Of a DNA stretch of 64,000 nucleotides, positions 1 through 13,300 are shown piece after piece. This DNA comes from Aphrophora alni (Eukaryota; Arthropoda; Insecta; Hemiptera; Aphrophoridae): the NCBI GenBank assembly GCA_963513935.1, contig OY740774.1, positions 88,988,385-89,052,384 of the forward strand. The letters run 5' to 3'. Position 1 is the stretch's first letter; each line of letters opens with the position of its first letter. The position numbers and the translations under genes were made by a program. A model generated the notes under the pieces. That model worked only from the letters and a program-made list of their open reading frames with translations, had not been told where the DNA came from and made no database searches.

Positions 1-1327
1 GTTGTAAGCACTTAAAATCAATTTAAAAACGTATCCACTTTTTTGGATATTTATTTAAAGCACACAATGTATTTTAGCAAATAACGTACTTCCAGAACGT
101 ATTTTAGGAATTTTACACCAGCCTCCACACGAATTTTGTGTTTTGATAGTGTTAATACTCAAAAATGTATTATAGCAATTTTGAAATAATCACAGTTTCA
201 ATTATTAACACATTTCATATTATTGAAATGGTTTAATCGAAGATTTGCATATAATATAATAATTAATATACAATATTTCGATAGAATAAATCAATAGCCT
301 TTAACAAGTGATAAACCTAGAACATGAAAATAGTTTCCAATATTGGCCCTAGGCTATGTTTTTCATTTTTTTCTTGATCACAGTTTTTTACTTAAATAAC
401 GGGGATTAATTTATACTCTCGAAATGTTGTGTATTAGTTTTATATACACAAATGATAGCAATTGTCTCATTAAACCTTATCAATAACAACAATGTGAAAT
501 TTTGTTTTCTGTAGCCTAGAACACGTTTTGTCTGATTATTCACTTAATGAATGTGTTTGTTAATTGAATCTTATAATCATATATATATGCTCTACGTGGA
601 ACAAACATTATCTTAAAATATTTGACCATATATAGAGGACTTTTTATCAAGGATCTTTGATTAAGGACTTTCTTTTTTTGTATTTTTAAACTGTTTTATC
701 TTAATTGTTAATTGACACTGACATTTGCATTTTCAATTTAAAAAACAAAACAAAAAACAATATAATATTAATAAAATGGAGGGGGCAGAAAATAACAAAA
801 AGTGAGCGCCACAGAATATTTATTTAATCATTGAAGAATATTTCATGTAAGAAAGCAAACCTTAAAAAAAGTATTTAATACAATTAAAAATTACCTATTG
901 CAAATAAACAAATATTTCCCTATGAAAAATTGTTAATTCAGAACTAAGTTTCATCAAATATGAATATAAACACAAACATGAAATTTAAGCTTCATTGATT
1001 GAGATATTTCAGATTTTAATTGACAGATGAAATAATTGACTGACAGGACATGGATTGATAGACGGACAGTTTTGTTTCTTAAGTATAAATTAAGTAGAAG
1101 TTTCAACATAAAAACAGATCATTTTTGTTTTGTTTTTGCATTAATATTACTTTCTAATCGCACTGTATTTGTCAGAAACTGTTTTTATTTTCTTCCAATT
1201 TTATCATTCATGCAGTGAACTCTGACTTTGATTTTATCTCAAGACCTTATTTAATCTTAGTAAAGTGGACTTTGACCAGTTCTACACATTGCATTGCAGC
1301 TACAGCATCTCTTCACTGAATATCAAT
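1..1327. other. Upstream region and 5' UTR of spondin
   Basis: AT-rich sequence with no recognisable gene or transposon. Its last part must contain the 5' UTR and promoter of spondin, but I see no convincing TATA box or initiator. A 60-codon open frame at 1036-1218 resembles nothing known. Confidence 0.5.
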
Positions 1328-1330
1328 ATG
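1328..1330 (+). CDS. Spondin exon 1, initiator codon only
   Basis: The exon ends ...ATCAATATG followed by the donor GTAAGC, so only the initiator Met is coded here and the rest is 5' UTR of unknown length. The next exon continues in frame with a leucine-rich signal peptide. An in-frame TGA at 1229 excludes a longer N-terminus within this exon. Confidence 0.8.
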
Positions 1331-4300
1331 GTAAGCAAACCTTTTTTTTTCTCTCCATACTGTCAATACTTATTCCCGTTTTTTTCATTTATAAATAAAT
1401 AGTTTTTGTGGTTTGTTTGATCTAGGTTACACAAAATATCACACATGATTTAAAAAGTAAAATTAAAATTTGTATTTTAGACGTTTCCTCTACAAATTGA
1501 AACTAATAATGTATTCAAAATAAATCCTAGGCCTGCAATTAAAAGATCTGTTAGTAAAGCATAAATGAATTGTTTTAAATAAAATTACCTATTTGTACAA
1601 CAGTCCCATAGTATTTGTTCAGGGATTACAGGTATGATTATATTTTTCAATAACAATGAAAAAATCAAAAAAGTTAGGCCAAGGAACTGTTTACATTGTT
1701 ATCTTTATGGAAATAATGATATTTATCAATTTAAATTAACAAACCAAAACTGAAACTTTCTTCATTTATACAATTTTTCCTATCATTTGAAAAAGAAGAA
1801 AAGGGCACAGAAGTAAACACATTTTCTGTGATTTTTTCAAAGTATAAAATTTGAGTTTTGTGGTCTACTAATATTACCACTGACAGAAGAGATTAATTAC
1901 TTTCTTAATCCTCTTCACTCATGCGGAGCATAGAGTATTAATAAACACTCTATACAACTACCTTCAATTCTGTTCGTCTTCCTACTATCTAAAGCTCCTA
2001 CATTGTTGAGCTCTTCCACTTGTTTCGTAAACAACTTTGTTTTTGGCTTCCCTGGGAATTTCATTCCAAAATGCTTTGTAACGTAGTGTGGCTCTCCTTC
2101 CTCTACATAAGTCCAAACCATCCAAATTTCCACCTTTTAGCTACTGGCTCTTGATGAGTATTCTTTATTGCTAATTCCATGTGTCCACCAAATATTGAGG
2201 TTCCCTCAGTGGAGTAGAGTCTCTTAATTACAATTTGGTTGCCTTTTATTACTGAGTGTCGTTATTTTAATTTTATCCCACCCTACTTGTCTCCTGAACT
2301 AACTGGCCTCTTTTGAGCTACAGGTATGACAAACAGATATAATCTGCAAAATCAAGATCTTCCACCTGGAGCCTAGACCTGTAGGAAAGTCAGTTGTATT
2401 CTTGTATTCATGCTGGCTCTTCAGTTATTCTTTTCATACACAATCAATAACAATACAAAATAAAGCTGGTCACTCCTGTTACTGGCCATGATAAAATTAA
2501 TTTGTTCAAATCTCTAATAGAATATCTTGATAATCTGAACTTTTCCAGGTCATAATGTCCCAACTGCTTCTAAACTCCTACTTATTCTATCAAATCTGAT
2601 TAAAATAAATATTTAAAAGGCATTTAAAGGTGTTGTTTGTTGAGTGGTGGCTATTACTCATTGGGTGAATTCATGAGTAGAGTAGAGGATTAGGCGTGCA
2701 GTAAACTGTGTCCTATGTTCTTGTTTGTTGGTTTATTGTGTTCATTTTATTTATTTGAGGATATTCATTCTGTTGTATAAACTATATAATTGTTTTGGAT
2801 TTTAACTATTATTGTACTGTATTGTAATTAGATCTTATAAAGCTTGACTATAGCTATACAACTGTATTTGTTGACAGCTAAGTGAAATAAATCAAATTTG
2901 CATGCAAGCCACTCTGTTTACTTATTCACTAAGATTCTCAATACAACACTATGATCCGTGTAATTATTGTTTGCTTTAAACCCAGTTTGATTTTCAATGC
3001 TTTCTTCATCCTTTTCATAGGTACTCTTGTAAAGACTTTACTACATACATTCAAAAAGATTAATTCCTCTCAAATTCTGACAAAAGTATGAATTTAAATA
3101 AAACCAAAAATATAATTTCGTTAATTTCCAAGTTTTTACAAAAATAATTGATGATTTTTCCATCATGATTCTTCTTACTTTTTTCATGGTTTAAGAAAAA
3201 AATTAAAATTGGGCTTCTCAATGGACAAATGAGTACCTAATGAACACAGAATGAAAATAGGTTCAGTTGTAAGGGCTATAAAGATGACACATCTGAACGT
3301 TTTGTTAGAAAACCTATTTTATTTATTATGAGAGCTTTTAAAAAAAACTTGCCATTAAATTTTAGGAAATACATGGTCACTTCCATTTTATAGAGAAGTT
3401 AAAACAAATGGTACCTTCAGATAATCATTATACTAGGCAAGGGTGTACCCAGGATCAAAACTGGGGGGGGGGGGGCAAGCCATGGTCATTCAATATACAA
3501 TTGATTATTAAAATAGTTATTTCAAGAATTGTATTAAATTCCAGCAACAAAATGTATAATAAAGATTTATTTTTTTGCTTCCAGGGGGGCAGCTGCCCCC
3601 CTGCCATTTGCTGGGTACGCCCATGATACTAGGTACTCCTTGTCCAAAGTGTGTTCAATACATTTAATTAAATATGCATAAATTAATTTATAAATAATTA
3701 CAATAGCTTTATTGTCCTTAAATAAACAAAAATTGTAATAGTCTCAAGAGAATTTACAATAAAAGTAAAACATACATAACAATATCAAACATTTCAATAA
3801 ATTTAATTAAGTAAATAACAGCACCGTATATCACAACTCATATATATTGACCTCCATATGATTGCACCCCTAACACTCAGAGGTAAAATCAATTAAACAA
3901 CATCTTCATAGCTTTGCTGTCTTTGTGTTTATTAATTATTAATAGTTAAGGGTATGTAAATACTAATCTAAGAATCTATTTTTTAGATCCAGTTAGGCCT
4001 GTGGGCCTTGTTACTCCTTCTGATATCTACCATAGATGCGTCATGTCCAAGAGTTCCCGGTGGTGGAGAATCGTACAGAACATCTGGAGATGGAGGATTC
4101 AAAATAACAATCAGTGGAAATCCTGATAAATATGTTGCTCAATCTGTTTATACAGGTACTAAGATTATAGTCCATTAGATATGTAACTCAATGAGAGACC
4201 TGAATAGTAAATTTATTAATAAAGGAAGCATATTCGTTTTAATCATTTGTTCCATTTATATATAATGAATACCAAACATGTTTAGGCCATTGTGAAAATA

Positions 4301-7300
4301 AATTTGGTAGTAGTCTGTGAATGATTGTTGTTATATTTTGTTATTAACCATTTAATGAGTGTGCACATCATGTGGTGTTTTCTGTACTTCTCCTTAAGGA
4401 GAAATGATTTTTTTAAACACTAGAGAATCAAGTAAAAGAAAATATTTTTTTCCAAAATAAAATAAAATCAATTTTATCATTTTTTTTTAAATACAACTTA
4501 CAGTTCAAAATAAAGGGTTTTCTTTCAATACAGAACTTTTTCTTGTGTGGAAATCTTCGAAATAGTGATCGAGGTACAGTGAAACTTGGTAGGTAGGACA
4601 TTTGTAGGAAATTTCTTTCTCTTTGGTCTCTGAAGGTTCCCATTGCATGAATCAGTAATGAAGAGGAGCCTCATAAAATGACATCCTGAAAATTGAAGTG
4701 CATTCAAGTCACCACTAACAGAGCATGATGTAGCAGCACTTCTTTATTTTTAGAAGTTTTGTGAGTCTATATATTTATCCGATTACATGAAATCAACATT
4801 TCATGATGTGTAGTACATTGTTGTTCTTTACATTACAAGTTTGTTGTTATTCGTTTTTGTTTCATGGATTTTAAATAAAAAATATTATTGACAAATTTCA
4901 TACCTTACATTGTGAAATTTGTAGATAATATTAATGATTTTCCTACATACTCAGTGCTTTGTAAATATGGTGTATACGTGGGCGATCCAGAAAGTAACAG
5001 ACGTTTTGTCCTGGCGCGGCAGTGGGCGGGGCTAGCGCCGCCATCTTGGCATCAGAAATGTTTCTACACTCAGTACGCAACCAGCCGTGGTAGCTAGAGC
5101 ATCGTTCCTATTATATTTTTTTATACAGTGGAGTTTTAAAATGAGCGCTGTGATTGAAAATCCCGCCAGTTGTGAAGTGCATGGTTGACTTTCTTGAACG
5201 TGGCCAAACAATCAATTCAGAGAGGTATTGTGAAACACTCCAAAAATTAAGACGCACGATACAAAACAAGCATTGGTGAAAACTTAGCGGGAAAGTTTTG
5301 ATTCCCACGACAACGCCCGTCCACACACGGCCAAGCGTACCCAAGAGCTCTTGGACAGGAAGTTTTCAATCATCCGCCGTACAGCCCGGATTTGGCGCCG
5401 AGCAATTACCATCTGTTCCCAGTGATGAAGACATGGCTCGCTTCAACGCTTTGACACTGACGCTGAACTCCATGCCGGTGTAAACCAGTGGTTGAACTCG
5501 CAGGCGGCAGATTTCTACAGAGAGGGCATTGAAAAGCTTGTACCACATTATGATAAATGCCTTAATTTTATGGCGATTATGTAGAAAAATAGCTTAAGAG
5601 TTTACCTTCAAAATGTATATAATAAAAATAGATTTTTTTCACTTTGTTTATATTTTATTTCAAAACGTCTGTTACTTTCTGGATAGCCTTTTATAGCTAA
5701 AAAATTAAAGGTTCTATGTTTGTTTTTGAAGTTTTATTATTTTATAAAATCACTATAAACTATAAACATATCATTTTATACATATCTACAATCACTCATA
5801 TCTTTTCCCACATTCCTCTTGGATTCTCATTTATTTGAGTTTTTCAGTGTCTATTCAAGGAAACCGATTGTTCAGCCGTTTCATCCTCACCGCTGATGCA
5901 TTTCCAAGTGATGGGTCAGAAGCCTCACCTCAAAGAGTCGGTAGCTTCCAACTGTTTGGTGACAATACTGCGACAGAGTTTAAAGCAGATTGTATTAACA
6001 CAGTATCTGAGATTAGAAATGATTTGAAACATCAAGTCCAAGCAATGTGGACAGCACCTGGGCAAGGAAGTGGATGTGTTGTACTAAGGTAAGTCTGGAA
6101 GATTGTGATAGAATGTCTTTTTTTGCCACTGGCGTTACAACTTTACATGGGTTCTGGGGCTATTTTAAACACCCTCCATTTATTTATTTCAGGCAATTCT
6201 TCTCTATCGTTTGACTCTTCCATCTTTTTCCAAAAGAAGTGCCTCGAGTACATGGAATTCTTGACTCTTTCTTCATGTCCTCGAGCAATGTCTTTAGAAG
6301 TATTCTAGATGTCTTAAATACCATAATGTTACATGTTGTACATTAGCTTTTACAGCCATTTAAAAAATTTGACCTAAAACATTGTAATTCGGAAATCCTT
6401 TACCTCAGACGGTAATTTGTTAAAAACTATAATTCCAAGACAAAATAAAATAAATATTCATATATTTAATCCATGTATAAAAAACATTTCTTATTGTAAT
6501 TATGGTGATGAAACCTAAAATTCAATTTATATTTATATTCAATTTGTTTTAATTATAAAGTTTTCTTACTAGTGTTTCAAAATTAGAATGGGAGCAACAT
6601 TACAAAGTTTAGGGTATATTTAGTAATTAATGTAATTTGATGTCCACAGAGCGATGGTGTACATTAATGGTTATCATTGGTATGCTGATGATGGTCAGCT
6701 GAGTCTGACTTTATGTGAAGTGACGGAAGCTTCGACCAAACCTGAACCAGGACAATGTTGTGCTTGTGATCAAGCAAAATATAAGGTAAATATCATTTAT
6801 CTACTCTAAATTATACAAGCGAAACTCAACTAAATCGAAAGTACTAATATAATGTTTGATTTTTAAGCAGGAGTAAATTGATGTTTTTGTGGTAATAGTA
6901 TCATATACAGGGTTAATTGTATGTCTGCTAACAAGACATGTACGACAAGAAATATAGGTAGGTAGCAATTCTGCGTATAAAAACAAATATCATTCAATAC
7001 TATAATTGAGAGGAATGAAAATGTTTACCGTTCAAATGACAATTCTGCTTGCTTCATTAGATATAGAACAACATTATTAGTCAAAATTTTAATTTTATTC
7101 AGATTTATTGAATACTCCAAATCAATATGTGAACAAGTAATGTAAATAATAATAGATTGGTCAAATTCAAGATTTTTCTAAATATGTGTATAGCATTACT
7201 TGTTTTTTCTGCGTTTGGCATAAATGCTACAGTAAAATGTTAATTTTCTGTCCTAAAAAGAGTCAAGTAATTGAGTCTTCATAATACTAAACTTAATTCA

Positions 7301-10300
7301 TTGTCACATAGAATTAAAAATTTTTTACTATGTAAACAATATGTAAATATTTATTAATTTTGTTGTGTTACTGTTAGTTTATTCCAATAAACTAATTTAT
7401 TGTAAAACTATTTGAATTAGTCAATTATTTTATTTCTTATCCTGTTTAATAATCGTGTTATTATACGTGGGCGATCCAGAAAGTAAGAGACGTTTTGTCC
7501 TGGCGTGGCAGTGGGCGGGGCTAGCGCCGTCATCTTGGCATCAGAATGTTTCTACACTCAGTACGCAACCAGCTGTGGTAGCTAGAGCATCGGTCCTATT
7601 GTATTTTTTTTTATACAGTGGAGTTTTAAAATGAGCGCTGTGATTGAAAATCCCGCCGGTTGTGAAGATTTTTGTTGACTTTCTTGAACGTGGCCAAACA
7701 ATCAATTCAGAGAGGTATTGTAAAACACTCCAAATATTGAGACGCACGATTTTTGTTTTTCCACAACAACGCCCGTCTACACACGGCCAAGCGTACCCAA
7801 GAGCTCTTTGATGGGAAGTTTTCAATCATCCGCCGTACAGCCCGGATTTGGCGCCAAGCGAATACCATCTTTTCCCAGTGATGAAGACATGGCTGGCTAC
7901 GCAATGCTTTGACACTGATGCTGAACTCCATGCCGGTGTAAACCAGTGGTTGAACACGCAGGCGGCAGATTTCTACAAAGAGGGCATTGAAAAGCTTGTA
8001 CCACATTATGATAAATGCCTTAATTTATATGGTGATTATGTAGAAAAATAGCTTAAGAGTTTACCTTCAAAATGTATATAATAAAAATAGGTTTTTTTCA
8101 CTTTGTTTATATTTTATTTCAAATGTCTGTTACTTTCTGGATAGCCCTGGTATGAAGGTGTACTTTTGAGCATATCTTGTTGTTGCAGTAGTTCGCTGCA
8201 TGATATTACAACATATTTCTGAATTTGATATTTACAAAAATTGTATACATTACCTTTGGAATAATATTTTTGAAACTGTAGGATGCTCCTCACATCCTGT
8301 ATGGAAGAATCGCCACTGGCTCCACCCTCCACATTGAAACAGGGTTATAAATGATCTTAGGATCCTAAGATAACCTGGCTGAATCTACACTTTTCTTCGT
8401 CTTGAATCCCTTTACATTGTTAGATCCCTTTATCATGTCTATTGGATCTCTCTTATCCAACAATTGTTCTTTTCCTATGCATGACACTATTAGAGTATTC
8501 AAGGGCTAGGGATCTCTATTTTATGCTTTTTTTTTTTGTTTTTCAGATGATACTTTTTTAGCGATAGGTTTTTATAACCTCTTCAGGTTATGATTACCGA
8601 TAGATTTTTCGCCTATAAACCACAAGAAAAACAAAAATTAATTTCAATTGGAATAAGTTCAAAACTCTGTCAGTTCTGAAGTTATTACCAGAAAATCAAA
8701 ATTCATCTGTCATTTTCCAAGATGATGGTTTTAAAAAGGAATGAATTTGTGGAGGAATAAATGAGAATATCTTTATTATTTTAGCCTGTAGAACTGTATT
8801 TGGTTAACATTTTGCATGTTGGATCAAATTTCTTAAAATGCAGAATAGCTTTATATTCTGAATTTGTATTTCTAACAGGTAATATTCGAAGGTCTGTGGT
8901 CAGTTACAACACATCCAAAAGACTTTCCATTCTCATTGTGGCTTACACATTTCAGCGATGTGATTGGTGGGTCACATGGTCCCAACTTCACTTTCTGGGG
9001 TGAAGGACAAATAGCATCGGATGCATTGAGGCAGGTTGCTGAATGGGGTTCTGTAGGAGCACTTGAACAGGATTTACGTGTAAAGGTTAGTATTATCTAT
9101 ATTGAATGTAACAGATTAAAACAATTTGACTAAAATGTAAAAATAAAACTAGCAAACTGACATGATCATTTATTAAATGTTAAAAATATTTAAAAGAGTA
9201 CAAATTTTATCATTTAAATATACAAACATAATAGAAATGTAGTTGTTGATTTATACATTAAAAATTTTGATATTTTCATATTTGTCAGGGTTAGAATATT
9301 GTTCCATTAGTAAATGAAACCCCATTCACTTGGGATGTATCGATAATTGAATATTCTTGAGTAAACGTTGGCTAGGAACATTGTTACTGTATTGCTTAAT
9401 TTCCTAAGTTATACATCTTTCAATAGAGGAACGTGTCATTTAAAATGTTTACTGAACCATTGGGAGTCAAAGTTTATCCCCAAACCACCAGAGGAGTATT
9501 GGGGGGGGGGGGGGGGAGTTGAAGTAACAAGTATGGAATAAACCAAGTGTGAAAAATGTTATTACAGGCTAACATTTCTGGAGTTGGTGAAGAAAATTCA
9601 ACAAAATTTTAATGGTTGTATGAATATCACAAAATCTACTTTTTTTGATTGCATACAACCTTTTCACCCCTTGTACTGATTGCATCAGTACACTGTGCAT
9701 CAGTACACCGTGCATCAGTACACTGTGCATAAACTCGGTTTTGACACATGGGCAACCTGATCTTGGAGCATCTTTTATGCTATAAGTTGTACTAAATTTG
9801 ATCATAAGATTTTTCAAATAAATAAGCAAAACTGGCATATCTGGGAAAGATTCATTGAACAATTTGGATGCTTCATTATAATTTTTATTAGCTTATCCAT
9901 AGAAGATATTTATTTCAACTTTGGCTTCATTTGATCAAACCATGACAGTTTGAAAGAAAATAATGAAAAAAATTAATGAAAATTAGCAAGCTTTGAATAC
10001 AAGGCTAAAACTTTGTTGAATTTGAACAGCACAAATTGAAATGAATATTATTTAATACCTTTTAATATATGAAAAACAAAAAATGTTAGAAATAATTTAT
10101 TACCAATTAACTTGTGTAAAAAAGGATAAAATGCGAGGTTATTATTTGCAAAACCATCTTCACTCCTTTTAGTACTTGGAAACCGCTTAAGATGGTATCC
10201 TCCAGTTTGCATTAGAATTTTACTTTTTTTAAGACCTTTAAAATTAGGTACAACTCCAATATAGGTTTACATTTAAGATTCAAAAGTTCAACCTCCTAGC

Positions 10301-13300
10301 GCAATCCTATAGAGGGGTGAAAAGGTTGTGACTGCTAAAAAAAGTAGATTTTGTCATTCTCATTCACCCACCAAAATTAATTTGATTTTTTTGTCACCAA
10401 CTCTGGAGAAATTAGCCCATACTAAGACTTTCAGACATACAGTATATAAGGTTTGTTCAAAAATATCCAACCAGAATTTTTCCTCTAGAAAAAAATGTAG
10501 CCAGAAGGTAACCTCCAGTGAAAAGTTATAGGATACTTTCATCCGCAATAAATTGATTACTATATTAATGATAAATTATATTATAATTACTGCAATAATT
10601 AAATTTTAACCTAAATTGGTAATGTTTAGGGGCGGTATTTAAGGACCTTAATAAAAGCTGCAGGTTTGTGGTATCCACATGTCAACACCAACACTTCATC
10701 AAGCTTCAGAGTCGACCGCAGTAAACACTTAGTATCTCTCGTCTCAATGTTTGGTTTGTATTATACTTTTACATTTCTTAATGAATAAGTTTTTATAAAA
10801 GATTTAAGTACTTATTCAAATATATTAACAGGGTGGTTTCACTGTATCATATTTAACTGCACTGGAAACAGTTTTCGATGTAGTTTATTTTGTTAAATTG
10901 ATTGAAAACACTAATTTGTTGTCATTTATATTTTACAAATATTTACAAAATTAAGTCATAATTCACGAAATAAAAGTTTCATATCTGTAATCCTATTATT
11001 TGAAGGATTTTTTGGTCACTCTTTCAACTATGACCTTCATTAGTGTGCTCAGAGGGGGAAATAGTTTTGCAAGGTTTAGGGGGAATATTTGATTTGACTA
11101 ATATTAAATAAAGATTTTTTATGAAAGGATAAACACCTGTAATGCCTATTAACACTTTGAACTAATATTTGGTTCATTCTTGATTTTTGCATTCTAGTAG
11201 AGAAAATGTAACCACATTAGTAAAGCCAAATTCACACGAAAGATTATGGGCCGGCTGTTGAGAGCTGAAGAAATTAACTTAATGAATTTATTGAGGTGGG
11301 AGTTACAGAGCAAAGTATTCGACTCTATATGTCTGTATATAGCTCATATCTAAACTGTTTGTTTTACACATAGACCATTGTTGTCTTTCACACAGGGTAT
11401 TTTGAGCTGTTAAATCTTCTCTTCTTAATTTGTTACAATACATCATAATGGAGATATTAATGGGAGTCTTTGATTTCAAAAACTTCGCACAAGAAATTTA
11501 AACAAGGCCAGAAATTGTTGATTCACCTTCAGCTTTAAACAAATAAGAAAGATGATGTTAGTAACAAGAACAGAATATACAAACTATAGGCAAGTCATCC
11601 TTCATTTCCATCCTAATTAGTAATAATAAAAATACTATTATAATGTGATGGAAATCTTCATGTTTGTATGAAAGATAATACATAAAACGATGCAAGACAC
11701 CAGCTCGTATAGCCTGATAAACTGTCCATTAGCAGCTCAGTATAATGGGTCTTACCAGCTAGCTCGAAATCTCTTTTGTGATGTTGGCCTAATTCTTCAA
11801 TTATATTCTAATCTCAATTCTATGGAAAACAAAAGATCACAGGGTATAATTTATGTATCATGTTTCAAAGTTAGTGGTAGCAATATTTGGAATCATTATA
11901 CGTTTATATTTAGCTGTGTTTAAAACAGTATTTAAATCCAGTTTGATTGTTTAGGTCCTTCACCAGATTGGATCGTAGGAGTTTCAGGCCTAGATCTATG
12001 CTTACCTAATTGTACTTGGATAGAAGGACAAACTATTGATCTATATCCATACGATGCAGGCACTGACAATGGAATAACATATATGGTAAGCAAATGTTTA
12101 ATTTTAATTCAAACACTAATGTATTCTTTATTTGTTTATAATTAAAAATCCTAATAATTAAACAAATTAAAAATAAATAAATGGTTCACAAACATCACAC
12201 AATATTCTTAAATACCCATATATAGAACGACTAAAACCAAACAAAATATATTTGTAGGTATCTACTAAAAAAAATTTGGTTTTGGGTATTAATGTCAAAA
12301 AGTGAAAATGACCTAGACAAAAATTACAAAATACCTATGTCAATCAAAATTTTGGTGAAATAACAAGAAAAACTTTTCAAGTATTCTCAAGGAAAAAGTC
12401 ACATGACATTATGTTTGGTGATGTGGTGAGCCTCCTCTTAATAGTTAAATGTGGCAGTGACAAAACAACTTTCAATTCTCCATTGGTCTGTTTGTAGTTT
12501 GAACTGTAGACGTATTATTTAAAATGGGAATGATTGATGTCAAAATCTTTGTGATATAGATGGGGTACCAAAAATCATGTTATCATAGTTAACAGAATTT
12601 ACAGTAATTGCTCTGCCATCCTCATCTTTAAGAACTACAGACCAAAATTATGAGATGCAGAATTTTCACATGAAACCATAACATTTGTGTAAACATCAGT
12701 TGCAACTTTGTGTGGAAGAAAGGCTCCAAAAATTAAATTGGACTATCTTGAGTCTGTTTTGTTTGTGTGTGTGTGTGTGTGTGTTTTTTTTCAATGTTAT
12801 GTGTTGTTTTTTTACTCAAATTATGACAAGTAGGGTAAAACATATTACTAGCTCTACGTGGAGAAAATTAAAGTTATGATTCTGTCATTTCATTGAACAT
12901 TACTTGGGTATAGATCTAAGACTGATAATCTGAGATTATTAAAAAAGGATTGTTAGATGGAAAATATAATTATAATAATATATTTATAACATTTGTGTAG
13001 GTTTAGCTTATTTCTTCTGTATAGTTTTCTGATTCCATACTCTTTTCTTTTAGTGTACATTTTTATTTATATTATTTTTCTTGGTAATTGCAGGTTTGGA
13101 TATGATTATATGTATTTTGTGTGGAATTTAAGTTTTATAATTATATTTTAGTAATCTAGTCATTTCTTTTGATTTAAGAAGTTTCTGATCAACAATGTTG
13201 AGGGTTTTTGGGTATGTAATAATTAAAGTTATGTCTATATACAATACCATTTTGTGGTAGAAAGTGGACTCGTCTGAGGAAACAATACGAGTATGCCTAT

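Noticed and set aside
1036..1218. 60-codon frame upstream of spondin as a small gene
   Set aside because: No similarity, AT-driven composition, and probably in the promoter or 5' UTR region.
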